Position numbers and translations under genes: made by a program. The notes under the pieces are model-generated. The model was given only the letters and a program-made list of their open reading frames with translations, had not been told where the DNA came from and searched no databases. A stretch of DNA of 64,000 bases from Paralichthys olivaceus (lineage: Eukaryota > Chordata > Actinopteri > Pleuronectiformes > Paralichthyidae): the NCBI RefSeq assembly GCF_024713975.1, contig NC_091116.1, forward strand, positions 7,656,986-7,720,985, written 5' to 3'. Shown here in pieces: positions 44,659-58,989 of this stretch; positions within the stretch are counted from its first letter, which is position 1; each line of letters opens with the position of its first letter.

Positions 44659-44731
44659 GACCACGTGGCCTAATGGATAAGGCGTCTGACTTCGAATCAG
44701 AAGATTGAGGGTTCGAGTCCCTTCGTGGTTG
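44659..44731 (+). tRNA. tRNA-Arg (anticodon TCG)
   Basis: A 73-nt cloverleaf. The acceptor stem GACCACG pairs with CGTGGTT (G1-U72 wobble), with discriminator G. A-box TGGCCTAATGG, anticodon loop CTTCGAA in stem TCTGA/TCAGA, and B-box GGTTCGAGTCC are all present; there is no intron. It closely matches vertebrate tRNA-Arg-TCG, which reads CGA codons. Differences are A rather than G at position 37 and a G discriminator. No run of four T follows within 70 nt, the usual Pol III terminator, so activity is uncertain. Confidence 0.9.
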
Positions 44732-47700
44732 AAAACTTTATTTAAGTGTCGCTGATTTTGCGGAGACAGTCATTTAAGCTGTGCTGCTAAAAACACAAAG
44801 GTCATTTTGTGACCAGCACATGACAATCTGCAGATAGCAAGTGAGCTTTCAATGCCACATTTTGCAAAATAGAACATCAGCACTTATTAATAGTACAAGA
44901 TAGAAATACTCTTGATAATCATGCATCATAAAAGTTTTAAGTGCAGGCCAGAACAAATTGAATGCAAAGTTCACAATAGTTCTGCGGCCCAACAGTTAAA
45001 AAACGTTGGTGATGCATCATGTTTTAAGGAGAGGGGCTGTGTTATATGTATTTTATGCAGCTGCTTTGCAAATGCTGGCAGCTGGTGATTCTTGAGAGCA
45101 TGGAACTATGACTTTGGCATCATCAGCTCCACATTTTGCCCATTCAGTTCCTGCCAGCAAGAAAAAAATAGGTCATATGCTATATCAGGTTGCCCACTAG
45201 GTGAATGATCTTTACAAGGGCCAAATAATAATGTCCATTGAACTAGTTTGGAGCATCTCCACACAAACAAGGCTCGCAGGGTAGTGAGTAGCTAAAGACT
45301 CTGATCTAAGGAGAGACACACTATGATCATTGATGCAAAAAAACGACAAAGGGCCATTCTGTCTGATCCAGTCTGACAGAAGGGAGGCATGGGAGGAATG
45401 TGTCACAACACATGCTGCTCATTATGTTGGGGTTCCTCAGTGTATGTGTCACAATCTAAAACGACAAGGGGCTTTGTGTTGAGTACAGACAGAAGATCCC
45501 GGACATTATAGATGTTTCATCTATAATGTTTTGTAAAATATGAAGTCGTTTGCTTCTGTTATTTGTGTCAAATTTTTTTTTGTTATACTGTTTTAATGCT
45601 TAAATTTCTCTTTTTAAAATCTCCTTAACAACACATTTGCCTGGTTTAAGAAAGAATATAAAAGGCAGGATGTGACTTTTGTTGTTCACATCAAACTACA
45701 GAATGCTGAAATATACAAATTTATTTAGATTAACTGACAATAACAAATGTCATCATAATGGCCTCTACCGAGCCTTGACAGTAACAGCAGGTATTCATCT
45801 TGTTTCTGGAAATGCTAAAACAAATGCCTGTTTGTGTCTTAACAATAATCTATTTATCTTGCATTTGTGGGCTGCAAAATGTGAGATGAAAAGCTCCAGA
45901 AAGGGTTAAAAATTGGGACCAAACACACAAGCCCCTGAGTAGAGGTAAGAGAAAGAGCCCTGAGTTATTAAACAGCTTCTGATTGGTCGGCTCTGCTGGT
46001 CCCTCTGGCTCTTGGTGACTTTATACCTGCTCTGTGGTGGAGCCTGAAACAACACCGCTCTGTTAGCTACTGCACAACGTCGGCCTCCTGTAATTACAGA
46101 GCGCCGTGTCTGCAACCGATCCGGCATCTACGTCCTGCCTGTGCACTGAAAGCTGAATGATTGAACAGTAACAGGAATCGTCCGGTCACTCTGCTCCTCG
46201 GCCTGAGCCAACAACCGCTCATGTATTCACCTCTAACCTCAAACGGGACGGTGTTAGAGAGAAGAAAGAAAGTTAAGACAAGGCCCAATGAGTCTCTTTG
46301 TGTCCTTCCAACATGTGGGACAGCTTATAGAGAAAAAAACACCATGTAGTGTGACTCATGTAATCATGTCTGTTATTACTCATTGACCAAACCAGCTGAG
46401 TGCATTATTCATTTGATATAACCAGTCATCAACATCCAAAACCATCTTAGTGACACATTTCTGTTAAAAGTCATAATTCACAAACAATATGATGATTGGA
46501 TGATTTAAAAAAAAACACACGGTGAGCTGATTAGAAAGAGCAGAGAGGGCTAGGAGTCCTCCTGATAAAACATTTGCAGAATTTCATTTGTGACAAAGAA
46601 AAAAGAGAAAACACGAGAAAAGGTCCATTAGGATTTTATTTGTTTCTATCTCTGATTGAATTACAGAGGTGGATGAACAGTTGTGGATGAACAGATCCCA
46701 TGAACATTAAAGCCGACATCTTCTAAAGCCTTGAGCTCTGCAAGAACTCTGTTGTTTTTTTAAATGCATGAAGATCAGGTCAGTGTGGAATTAAAATGCC
46801 TGTACTACATTCATGGCAGAAAGATGAGACATTGACTTTTAGCACTTAACATGATGAGATCCTAAAAACAGGTACTGCATTGCTTCCCATAAAGACTCTC
46901 TCCAATGTGTCACTTTGGTATTGCATTTATACATTACAACATTCTGCAAAGAAACAAAATGTACAACTGCATAAATATAAAATTCTTCCCCTGTGTTGGC
47001 ATGACATTTGGGTATGTACAGCAAAACGCTGTGATGAATCCAGCAACGAAAACAAACAACCAAAAAACGGGTTTAGCACCACTGCCCTGACAGCAGGCTA
47101 AAGGCTGGAAACACAACTCTACATTCAAGGCAAAAATCAAGAGTTAAAGGCATGAAACCAAGACTTAAAAATCCCCTTCACACACTTAGAGGTGATTTAA
47201 CAAAGCACAAAAAGAAAAAAGGCAAAGTATAAAGAGTCTCCCTTGATCAAGTGTACAACAAATAAAAAGAGGAAAAGAAATTCCCTGGAGTGCAGCTTTT
47301 TTTTCCTTACACAGATCAGAAGAGTGTACCATGTCAAACCATTTTAATCATTAAGTAAGTGGGAGTGTGTGTTCATGTCGGAAATACACACACACGTGCA
47401 CGCTTATAACTACTAGAACGACGTGGGGTGGAAGGACCAGAGTTTGACGACTGCACGCTCCAGAAACATCTACTAAAGCCACGGATGGCAGCGATACGCA
47501 GAGGGGACGAACACAGCTCGCTACACATCAGAAATGGAATTACACTTTACACTCATCGATGAATAATGTCCCATGGCTTGTGGAAAAGTCTCATTTACAG
47601 CAGAATAAATACTTTTATTAGGCCTAATCGCTACTCTTCCTCTAAATTACATTCTAAATGCTAGTGACAGTAGAAGCTAGTGATGAAAGCAAGACGGATA

Positions 47701-47891
47701 CACATCTGTCCTCTATCAGTTTTTTCCTTTCATTTATTAATTTCAAGACTAGTGTGATTGCCATAGCCGCTACAACCCTCCCCCCCCTCCTCACTTATCT
47801 CCCATATTAGATCGGTATTTAGCTAAGGACAAAGGGGCGGAACAGGTGGGGGCAGTGGCGGTCAGACGAAGTGCTATGGTTCTGATGGCAG
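44732..47891. other. tRNA-atp1b1 interval and atp1b1 3' UTR
   Basis: 44732-46600 has no gene I can support. 46600-47891 is the likely atp1b1 3' UTR: TTTATT at 46635-46640 is AATAAA on the minus strand, giving a 3' UTR of about 1.25 kb. Confidence 0.6.
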
Positions 47892-50800
47892 TCATAAACT
47901 GTTAATCTGGATCTTGATATCAAAGCGTCCCTGGTAACGGTCCTTCTCGCTGTAGTCAATGTTTTCACCGAACACTTTGCACTCGATGCGCACTTCGGTG
48001 TTCAAGGTCAGGTTGGTGAACTGCAGCGCCACCAGTGGCTGCAAGTAGTGAGGGTGCAACAGCTTGCCGTAGTATGGGTAATACTGCATGGGGAAGCCAC
48101 CGCCGATGCCATAGTACTTGATCTCTCCGATTTTCCCAGCATCCTCCTCTTTCTGGAAACATGAAGAGACGAATACATGGAGTGACAACGCTTCAGAGCA
48201 AGAGCACATGTTTCAAACATCGGAGACAGCATTAGTGTGTGGAATTCATTTAGAAAAAAAAAAAAGAAAAACACACACACAAGGTAGGCCGACACAACAT
48301 TTTAGTCTCATAAACCCCACACACACAACTGTGGTCCCATGAGCACGGGGCTACAACAAGTGCAAAGTTAGGTAACACATATGCGAATATCGATGGACAA
48401 AGATCATCAAAGTTTAACGCCACTCGAAACCACTTTGCAAAGTGACTCATCTCCGGAAACAAATGTTTTATTTGCCTCCTCGCTCGCACAGATTGGAAGT
48501 GAATAGAGGGCAAAGGTTCAGCCCGCATTCATCTTACATGGATTTTATGTGCCCAATTTTTGAGACTAAATAAACGCCATACACACTGGAAAAAAACAGA
48601 CAAGTTAATAACTGCGTACCTTGTTGGTGCAGTAGATAGGAATCAAATTGGGCTGCACCTTGGGCTGAGCCTCTTCAGGGATGCTGTCATTCGAGGTTGG
48701 AGGCTGAACACAGAAGACAAGTTAGGAGGTGAACTGGATTCAAGGAATTTAAGAAGAAATCCACAAAGACTTCTTTCTTTTTCAAGCAGAGACCATTTCT
48801 ACCTGGTGTTGACATGTGATCTGTTTGTGGTTCAGTAAAAACATGACACGTGTGAGGCTGAGGAGCCTGAGGAGCTTTGTGTCATTTACTTTAGTTTATA
48901 ATCTCAACCGTTTGGAGTTTTTTCATCTCTAAACATGACTCAGTTTGCGAATAGTTATTTAAAAATTACCCTTGGGCTGAAGTTGACGATCCTGTTAAGC
49001 TTTACGATCAGGCAGGGCTTGCCATCCTTGAAACCGAATTCGCGGTCCTCGATCCCGGAGCAGGGTCCCAGCAGACTCCTGGAGAAACGACAGGCCTTCC
49101 TGATGCCCACATCGCTCTCCAAGTCGCCCCTGTTCTTGTAGTCTGCAGGCTCATCTGGGGGTGGGAGGGGAGGGGGTTAAAGAAGGACAGTACTCCTACC
49201 TGACTTCACTCGACTGTGCGTATTATCATATTATAAGGTCTCAATCTTTACATGTAAAGTGCCTTGAGAATGTATGTTGTGAAGAGAATTAACCAATGCA
49301 CAGGCTTCTAGATTTTATATATATATTCTATATTTATGAAGAGCCATAAAACGGGTCGCTTGAAATTTATGATTCTGCACATGCACAAATACAACATACC
49401 TCCACAGTCCTCGTATTTCATCTGGTCCTTCTGTTTGTCATCATCATACTTTGTCAGGAATTCCTTCAAGGCTTTGGTGTAAGGCAGATATGTCTCCAGT
49501 TCATTGACGTTGAAGGCGACTTCAGATTTGTCTGACCGTGGGGTGTGCGAAAGGCCTGCAGGGACAACACATCCATCTCTTGTTATTAATATATATATAT
49601 TTATAAAATACTGCGAGTACTGATAGTACTACAGCTTAAGTTGTCCATCACACATCAACATAGTGCATTCCATCTATATTTTGTCTTATACCATCATTTT
49701 AAAGATTTACAGGAGATTGTGTGTTTAACAACTCTGTAACATTTTTAGATCATGTTTCCTTCAGTGTTCATGATTGTTGTTTTGAACTGAAGCTGAATTA
49801 TCCACAGAGGTTTCCTCCTCTCCAAAAGAAATTGGCCCGACAATCAACTCTAGTAAAAACACTGAAAAAAACTGCTTGGCAGACACAGGGTGTCAGGGGA
49901 GGATTCATCTAATTAAAAAGGATTATAGTTATAAGGTTATTAAAGTGACGGCGAGATGAGTGGAAACAGTAAGAATGAAGGTTGAAATATTTTCATACAC
50001 AGACATCTGGCTGACAGCCGGCGTTTATAGAAAACCTGAAAAATGTCACATTTTCACAGAGTCGGATGAAACACCAACTATCTAAGAAACGCCTGTTTTT
50101 TTTTTGCCCACTTCTGCAGATGATGTGATGAATATTAATGTCAGGTCTCAGCTCACAGATAGTGTTTCCTCCTGCTTCTAGTCTTTATGTGAAGACAGGC
50201 TGAATAGCCTGAAAACGGTCCGGAGCAGTGTGACTGAAGGCAGATGAAACTGATAGATCTCATGTGACTCTGGGTAAGGAAGCGAATGAGTGCTTATTAA
50301 AATGACTGACTGGTCCTTAAGTCCAGTAAGAAAACATGTCGGGGAGCTAATTTTAACTGCTGACATGTTGCAACCTCATGAAAAACACCTATCAAATCTT
50401 TACTGATTTCATTTAGCAGTGTGAGGCAGACCTGCAGACAGACAGAAGCTCATTGCCTCCGGTCTTCACTCTGTTTTGTACACGTGCTCTGTAACACCCA
50501 GCTGCCCCTCACTACCATGGAAACCAGTCTGCAAGGTATACACAGGGGAGGCTGCACTGGGACTACTATGTGCAGATGTATGAATGTTTCCAAAACAATA
50601 TACAGCCATATCACCTAAGACCAGAGTGAGTCGAAGGCAGTTATTAATCTGATTTGGAGAACCACGTTTATAAATGTAGTTGCAGAAACCTTGATAACTC
50701 CTATTTAAGAAGCAGTGACACTGTAGCATGTAATCTAGATCTCTGATCACTGTCTGTGCATATATTTTTTAATATTAAATGTAATTTATATTTGTATCCA

Positions 50801-53781
50801 GGGACAAATATCTCATCCCGCCTCTTGTTTTGGAACTCACTATAAGACATAATAACACAGTCCCTTGACCAGTATATATTACACCTGTATTTTAAGTATA
50901 AGCAGGTTTGCATGTCAACATCATGACAGACAGGAAATGGACACCACTTCTTACCTGGGGGTGCAACTCTGTCCTGCCAGGTTGGCTTGTAATCGCTCAG
51001 GGTGAGCAGCAAGGCCTGGATGGTGCCAATGAAGATTCCAGCCAGGCAGCCATAGAAGATAACGTAGAACGCAAAGATTTTAACTGTGGGGGGGGGAAAA
51101 AAGAATCAGTGTATTGATACAGCTGGTTTCATTTCACACTTTAGATCACAACTGGACCATGAGGGCATATTCATGTAGGTGCGACCTATGATTGAGATCA
51201 ATATCTAGTAATACACACCTGCCACCATGGAGCCTCTGAGCCCATTGGTGTGCATTAAAATATGGATGGCCCACCCTGGATATGTTCAACATTTTTTCAA
51301 ACACACCTATCAAACAAAAGCGTGTAAGTTGCCGTGAGCTTCAAACTCGCCACTTCTAAGAAGAGGACAGAAGATAACGGTATCTCGTGGCTGCCTCTGT
51401 CTCACCCTGGGTCCAGGTCTGCAGCTGCTTGAGCCCGTCCGCTCGGTGAAGACATCTGCAGCGGGATCAAGCAGCTTGACGTAGTGGAATGATGTTATCT
51501 GGGAAACCAGATGTGAAAAAGAGGCTCGTTCTGCTGTGTACTTCTAAGGACCCATAAGAGCACTGCACCCTGAATGACCTAGGGGCCAGTAAAGGTGAAA
51601 TGTAATTTGCCATCACAGCTGCATAGCAGAGTGACTGTTAAAAAGAGAAGAGTGGCCCAGAGTGGCAGAAGTTTTTATGGTCTCATAAGACCTTTAAATT
51701 ATAGACCACATGTAATTCAGTTGAAGATTTTGGCCACTGAGCTGGAGCTGTGGTTAGTTTATGCTACAAACCACAGAGAAATCCCCGCATGAAGTCTACT
51801 GATGGCAGCAACATGGGCTGCCGCTCTGCAGCGAGATGCAAAGACTGGGGGTCAAAAGAACGTCAAGGAGTGTGAGAAGAGACCAACCCAAACATAAATC
51901 CAAAGTTAAACAAGAACAGCCTCATTTGTATTTGCAGCAGCATTCACATTCCCCGCTCAATTTGACAGGACCTGAATTGTTGTGCAGAAACAAATACAGA
52001 AAAAAATGCACAATGCGGATTATAGATGCTGCCATGGGAGCATTCACAGAATATTAACTCAGTACTTTTGCATGCAATCCTCATGCTCTTAAATCTACAC
52101 CAGCTTTAATCAGCCATCTACATGTTTGAGCAGCTTCTCCAGCTCCAAGGATTGTCAGTCTATGTAGAGCTCATGTGTCCACTATCAATGTAAGAAAGTA
52201 CAAAGGCAGCATTCATAATAAAAGTGTCCCAACACAGCAGCCATTGTTTTAACACATTTACAGGAATTCAGCTGTAAAGCTTGTGCATGCTAGACAGTAA
52301 TAACCAAAGGCACTGTCGTCTCCGCTTTGTAATCAATTTTGAGCAGGAAGATGGTTCAACGGAGCATTAAAAATCTATTATCTGCGCTGCGATGGAATAC
52401 ATAGAGCAATGTTGAAAGTCAACCATCCAGCCATATATTGCTTTGGCAAGTGCTGCAGCAGGAAGCAAAGTCAAAAGGTCACTGCTGCCTGAAACACGCA
52501 ACGCACAACACATTACTTGTTAGATGCAAGGACGTACTCTAAGGGGTCAGCTGCGGCACAGGAGGTAGAGCGGGTCGTCCCCTAACTAGAAGGTCAGAGG
52601 TATGCTGTACATAGATGCACGTGTGAAAACTGTACTATCATCAAGCCTAGAATCGTGAAATATACCTGACATTCAGATCTACAGCACCTCAATTGAGCTG
52701 CAGCATGAGGAGGACGAGGTACATTCCACTCATGCATGTAAAAAAAAACTACATAAATGACTAAAAACACATGCAATATGTTTTGGTTCAATCTCATGTG
52801 TTGGGGTCCCACATCTCCTTTCCTCAGACCATTCAGCACAGCACTGCGCATGACACACCTTCCAAATGCATCAGCATTTTTCAGATGACCTCAGAAGGAC
52901 AAACATGATCCAACCCCCCCTCCATCACCATCCTCAGGCTCACTCAGCTCATGCACTGACCCAGCAGACATCGCGTCACTGAAACAACATGTTACCCAGG
53001 TGTTAGTGTCTCCTCAGCAGCCGGGGAGCGTGTTTGACATTGGGGGGGAGGCGGGACAAGGACACCGGGGCGCACCGTGCGCCTCTGCTCGGGAAACAGG
53101 AGAAGAAAGGTCGTGCACAAGTTAATCAGCACTATTGTTCGTTAAGATCACAGCGACATCCGATCACAGGAGGAACCCGACACGGATCGATAGTCAACCC
53201 CTTCTCCATTTCCGAGCGGTCCCGATCACCTTGGCTCACCTTGGACTATGATGCATTTTTAACCCTTTCCACTGCCCACTTCCAAAAATGTTAAATAAAA
53301 CGCTAGAGACAAGTTTCCCCAACAACAAGCAGGCAAAGTGAGATCCAATCATTCAGAGGCTTTTTGCAGCGTCGAAGTAGAATGACTGATCATTCGGAAC
53401 TAGCAAAAGACACATTTGATCACCTTTATTTAGATTTTTTTTAATTGAACCACAGCTGATTCTTTACAGGGGAACACGTGTCGGGCGCAGGAATGAACGG
53501 GTTTGTTTGTCACCAGGACACAAACACAGGGTTCGCTCCTGAATGCAGCAAAGTCAAATCGAACAGGTGGTGGGGAGCACGAGGCGGACCGGCAGGCAGG
53601 CACGCACGCGCGCGACAGGTGGCGGGAGCGAGCACCGGTCCCCGCTTTCACCGTTTCTCACGAACAACCGCGAACACGCAAAATACTCACACCAACTCCC
53701 GCCGGTGCGACCGAGCAGCTCCCGTTTCTCCGAGTCCCACACGAAGCTCTTCCAGCCGCCACCCTCTTTATTCGAAGGCAT
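47892..53781 (-). CDS. atp1b1: Na+/K+-transporting ATPase subunit beta-1
   Basis: A type II membrane glycoprotein that folds, traffics and modulates the sodium pump alpha subunit at the plasma membrane. Six minus-strand exons: 53781-53691, 51083-50955, 49555-49400, 49154-48970, 48703-48620 and 48152-47892: 906 nt, 301 residues (human 303). The cytosolic tail [20 protein letters not shown] leads to LGRTGGSW. One transmembrane helix lies at about 32-60 ([18 protein letters not shown]). The signature [15 protein letters not shown] follows. Ectodomain cysteines of the conserved pairs are present (YEDCG, KACRF, GPCSG, KPCLI, IYCTN, IECKV), and FTNLT is a conserved glycosylation site. The C-terminus has YYPYYGKLL and [13 protein letters not shown]. 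Teleosts have more than one beta-1 paralogue; which one this is cannot be told here. Confidence 0.95.
52543..52612 (+). repeat. tRNA-derived SINE fragment in atp1b1 intron 1
   Basis: GCACAGGAGGTAGAGCGGGT followed by CGTCCCCTAACTAGAAGGTC matches the head of a common fish tRNA-derived SINE. The B-box region is degenerate (AGGTCAGAGG). Confidence 0.55.
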
Positions 53782-54100
53782 CTTGTTAATTGTTGGTTTT
53801 TAATTTCCCCCGTGAGTCGTCGTTCAGCCTCGGCGGACTCCCTCCAATGTTCTCAAGCCCGAAGTCCCCGCAAGCAGAGGCACCCAGCTCGGTCCTGTGG
53901 AAGGCTCCCCGCATATAAACAGTCCCTCCTCCCTCGACTCCGCCCGAAACGCCCGATAAGTGACCGGGGAGGAGGGAGGAACTGCGGCGGGCTAATTGGC
54001 GGAGCGCGGTGGCCGTGCGTAGCTCCGACGTCACGATGACAGACAGGCGGCCCGCGGAGGCTCCTGCATGTCCCGGCTGAGCTCTGCAGATACCGGAGCT
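53782..54100 (-). promoter_or_regulatory. Probable atp1b1 promoter and 5' leader
   Basis: GC-rich sequence directly upstream of the atp1b1 start. The minus strand contains GTTTATAT near 53913-53920 at a plausible core-promoter distance (about 135 bp before the ATG), and a near-consensus CRE (TGACGTCG) near 54025-54033. Placement is inferred. Confidence 0.4.
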
Positions 54101-55339
54101 GTGTGGAAGTAAGTCACAATCAGGACACCATCATTTGTCACAATAACAATTCTTCTAGGATTCAAAAGCCATTAGGAGTTTAAGATGATTTTGTTAATAG
54201 GTTATCTTCTCATCACTTATTATCTGCTCACCACTCTGCAGATGGAGGGGTGGGTGAAGTGTTTGAGTCCACAAAACACTTTTGGAGTTTCTGTGGTAAT
54301 CAGGGTTGCAGCCAAATTCAAATCAACTGAAGTAAATGGAGACTGATTCTTCAGATGTAAAATAATGCCTCTATGCTGATGTCATCCAAGTGTCCCTAAG
54401 CCCCGGCACTCAAATTCGATTTAAAGTAGTGTAATTGGCACCATGTTTTCAGCCTTAATGTCCTCTGATATCCTCCTCTGGAGCTGCGTTCACGTGTGGA
54501 CCATGTGGTGTAAATGACACCGATTTGAGTTGAATATGAATGTCAGGCACTTGGATGACAGCAGAGGAGCAGTATGGAGGCATTGTATGTTCTTTTCTGT
54601 TGTTTTTTCACATTTGAAGAAGTGGTCACCATTGACCTCAACTATCCCTTTAAACTCACATCTTAGGTCCATGAATGGACGTGTTTTTACACGTTAGCCT
54701 ATAGATTTCTTTTCGTCTTGTTGTCTGCTTATCCATAAATAAAATTCAATCAATCAATCAATCATACACTCACAGCTGACAGTGAATTCATAAATCCTCC
54801 TTCCTGAAGGTTCATTTTTCTGAAACTGCTTCTAAAGAGGTGCTGGTTCCACCCTGTGAGGACGTGGTGTGAGCGTGGCAGAGGTGTATCTGTAATGTTA
54901 ATCTGCCCTCGGTGGACGAAATGACAAAAGCACCCTCCTGTACGACACGAGCGGCACGACTAACTGCAGCACGAAATGACGAATCAGCAACTCTCCAAAA
55001 ACAGTTTCAGCACAAAGTGAACACGAAGCAGGATTTATTACATGGCTGTCATATTCATTTTTACTCGGTGTTAAGCTATATAAAGCATGTACGTGTATCG
55101 TCACACATACATGCACAAAAGTTGTAGATTATTGTGAAAGAAAAACCAGAGGAAACCACGAAGTGCGATGAACATAAGCTTCTGGGCCTCATTTGTTATA
55201 CATCTTGTGTTTCGTGGTAAATGGTCAATATATATATATATATGTTACTTTACTATAGCACTTTTTTGCTATTTACTCATCCACAATAGCACACTGTCGC
55301 AGAAAGGGGGAGACTGGGATCATCCACGACCTTCACCGT

Positions 55340-55662
55340 ACAGTGTTTTCCATTCACACGTTCAGACAGTGCATCTATGTGCAGCACTTTGTGACATCAC
55401 TGCAGTCAGGGGCACTTTTGGGTTCAGTTTCTTGCCCGAGGACACATTGGCATCGAACCGCTGACCTCTACCTCCTGCGCCTCAGCACAAAGTCTGACTG
55501 AAGGTGTGAATGTGAGTGTGAATACTTGTCTCTATTTGTTGGCCCTGCCATACACTGGCGACCTGCCCAGGGTGTACCCCACCTCTCGTCCAACGTCAAC
55601 CGGGATTGGCTCCAGCTCCCTGTGACCCTCAAATGATAAGCGCTGCAGATAATGGATGTACA
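55340..55662. repeat. Composite teleost interspersed repeat
   Basis: The left part is a reverse-oriented SINE body (TTCTTGCCCGAGGACACATT, then ATCGAACCGCTGACC, an inverted B-box region). The right part contains ACACTGGCGACCTGCCCAGG and ATTGGCTCCAGCTCCCTGTG, ending GATAAGCGCTGCAGATAATG, blocks familiar from abundant fish repeats. Confidence 0.6.
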
Positions 55663-58600
55663 AACAAGAGAAGACCACAAAGTGCAATGAATCTTTGTGT
55701 ATCATGAGATCTGTACGTACACCCCCACCTCAAAATACCAAACATTGGTATACTACAAGATGAAATCCACATGAGCCGAGTAAGGACAAGTTCTTGGTTG
55801 ACGTTGTGGTGTAGTGGCACTTATTGTGTAATCTGGACTACATGGGAGCAGTGGAATTGATCCGTTGTGTGAGTCAGAAGTTCACGTTGCACATTCATTG
55901 GGTCCTTACGACAATGCTCAGCAGCTCTCGCACAGCAAATCTTGATAAAGATCTTTCACACTCCTACTCCTCATACACCTCCTCATACCCCATCAGCGCC
56001 CACTATTCCAGTGATCCAGCAGCCACTTGTCATGAATACTGAGAGCAGTTCAGTACAGTCATGCCTGCCTGAGATATTCCAGGACAAGCATCCATCTCAT
56101 AAGTGTCTAAGACCACAGAGAGACAATAAACCAGAAAAACCTTTTCTAATGAGGCTAATATCTAATTTAACCACAGCCAAAATCACATATGCACACAGAT
56201 TGGCCCACTTGTTTGTGAGACTGACCATTTATTGAGAAAAACAAAGCTGCAGTGTTTTTTTTTGTTTGAAAGAGCAAAAGCTAAAGGCTTGTTATTCAGC
56301 ATGACTGTTCAGGTTGAATCACTGTGTGCCGACAGTTATGACAAGTCACATGCTGAATACCAGATTACAGTGTGCAATTCTGAATGAAGTCAGTTCCTCT
56401 AAAACAGTCATTATGGCAATAGTTTCATCCCATCCACTAACACATCTGAGCTACAGGCCTGTGTGGCTCACACACAGATCTGTTCCCAGTTTAACTTGGT
56501 GGGTGTTCTGTGTTGTTGTGTGCAGTGGACACCCCCCCCCCTCCACACACACAACACAGGGATAAAAAGCTCTAGTTACACAGCGTTGCCAAGTATACAC
56601 ATAGAAACCTGTATATTTATCCTTCTAGCTACAGCCTATAACCCCTCTCTGAAGCCGGCTCCAAGGGCATTTCTGCTGCCAGTGCCAGGTGCCACATGAT
56701 GACCCAATTTTCTGTTTAAGCTGGAAATAAATTACCCAGCACTAAATGACTGTAGCTCCTGAATGGTGCACATGCCTCGTTTAAATTAACACTGATAATA
56801 GAGTAAAATTCTATTCACAAGAAATGACTTTGGCCTAACAGACCTGCCCCTCAACCATGCTTACACACACACACGCTGGTCACACAGACGCATGTAGATC
56901 CTTCAACTTCACATTCTTGTCTGGCTGTGTGTAATGTGTGTGTTCATGCATGCATGTGTGAAATCGCTCAGCAATGTGCTGCCACCCGTGTTTCTCACAC
57001 TGCGTATATTTGTTTGAATGTAAACATGCGTGTGTAGGTGTGATCTATCGGGATTACAGGGGTTTTGACCTTTAAATATCACTTCAAGGACAAGACAAGT
57101 CAATTCATTCATGTTGTCCAGCTCTTTAAACCAGCGTGAAGGAAATTCTTATCTGCATCCCAAGGCCCATTTTTCCATATGTCAACCCTACACAACTGTT
57201 AACCCAGTTATACATAAAGGAAGTGAACTAAAACATCCCATCCGCCCAAAGGAGGGACCCCGCTTCGGCAAAACTTAAATGGATCCTGTCCCTCTCCACC
57301 ACAGCAGGCTTTTCCTGAGTGTGGCCATTAACCACAATGGATGCATCCTGCTAAAACATGTTGTGTGTGTATCCCCCAACTGCAATATTTTAGTCCTCTG
57401 TACCATAAACCTTCATTTTTGTCCCAAAAACTATTACAATAAATACGGTATATTAAAACAGAGCCGGTCAACCCCGTCCTATATTGATGTAAAGTATAAA
57501 GTATCTCTTTGCAGTCTGATCCATCCCTGCAGATAAGTTCAGGCACTCTGTAGAATAGTATTTGGGGATGGACAAAAAAAAAAAAAGAGAAAGCACCACA
57601 TCAGGGCATACTATTACAAAATGTCCTGGTTACACCTCGCCTGTCAGCATTCTTCCCCTGACACAAGTCTGTTGTAGAGGTCATTTAAAGATCAGAATGA
57701 GACACGTGGAGTTAACACATTAGTTTTGGAGGTGGCTCAGTTTGATTGGCAAAGCCATTAAAAGTTCACTGGGAATACTGCGTAAATAGTTTTTTAAAAA
57801 GAATCAATTTCACCATCATCCATATTGTTTTGCGTTCCTTTTGTAAGGGGCTTGTTTTCGAAGAACTCTCAGAGATTTATCACCACCTCTTTATGGAGCC
57901 TTTCAGCCTTTTAACTGAGATCCGCTGAGACATTGACAAACAGGATAGTTTTGGTGTTTTCATGGGATTTATTGACAATAAGAAAATTATAGCCTAGAAT
58001 ATCTTGAGGCTTATCTGCTAACCACAGTTCACTTGAGAGGATACTTAAGGGTGGGAAAAAAAACATACAAATGTTGCCCTCGATACAAAGTAGACTACTT
58101 TATTACAAGCTATACATATTTTTATTTATTTTCTGTGGCTTTTTTAACTTCCTATCCACTGTAGCCATAGTGGACAAGACAAACTCTTCTAATCGCTGAG
58201 AACCATGCTGGTTCTGCGTATTTGTCCTGAACTAAAAGTGGTCCTAATTTGCACGACTACAATGCTCATTTCCTGTGTTTATATGCTGAAGGTAACCATC
58301 AGGCTGGAATCACAGAGGCAGGGTTTCTGGAGCAGCCGCTAAGATAAAGCCTGCCATTTTTCCTAATGATACAGCCAGGAGTCTAACAGCGACCACACCC
58401 AGACAACTGATGCCTCTTGTTGGTGTGTGTACAAAGCAAACATGTGTATGGTGTAAGGTTATGTGGGGGAGGGTGGACTCAAGGTGAAAGTGAGTCTTCC
58501 TGTTTAATGCCCGCGCAGGTTTCTGTATCTCATCAACTCTCACCAACATTTTCCCCAATACTCAGGCCTTCAGTAGTGTTCATTATTGGCAGGGGTGTGT

Positions 58601-58989
58601 CACACTGATGAAACCGGAGAGTGGATGCTCCTTAAACATCCATTCACATGTCAGTCTGACCTTTATAATACAATTCTGCCTCTGAAACTGGCAATGAAAG
58701 TCGACTCTTTTATTATGTAAAATAAGTGGATTTGTCCACTTAACTCAAGGTTATAGAAACTGACCCACTGCTGGGTCTTTTCAGGGTCAAAGAGGTTAAT
58801 TACACATTAATTAAAACAGAACTGAGGATTATAACTTTGTAGTGTAGCACTGACCCTGTTGACTTTCATTTGCTCAACTCATGATTATTAGAAGTTTAAT
58901 GTGAACTTTTTATAAATGCCAGGGATAGTAAGCATTCATTTTGTACTATAATCATGTTTTATGAAAAAAATGTATTATTAAAGCAGCAG

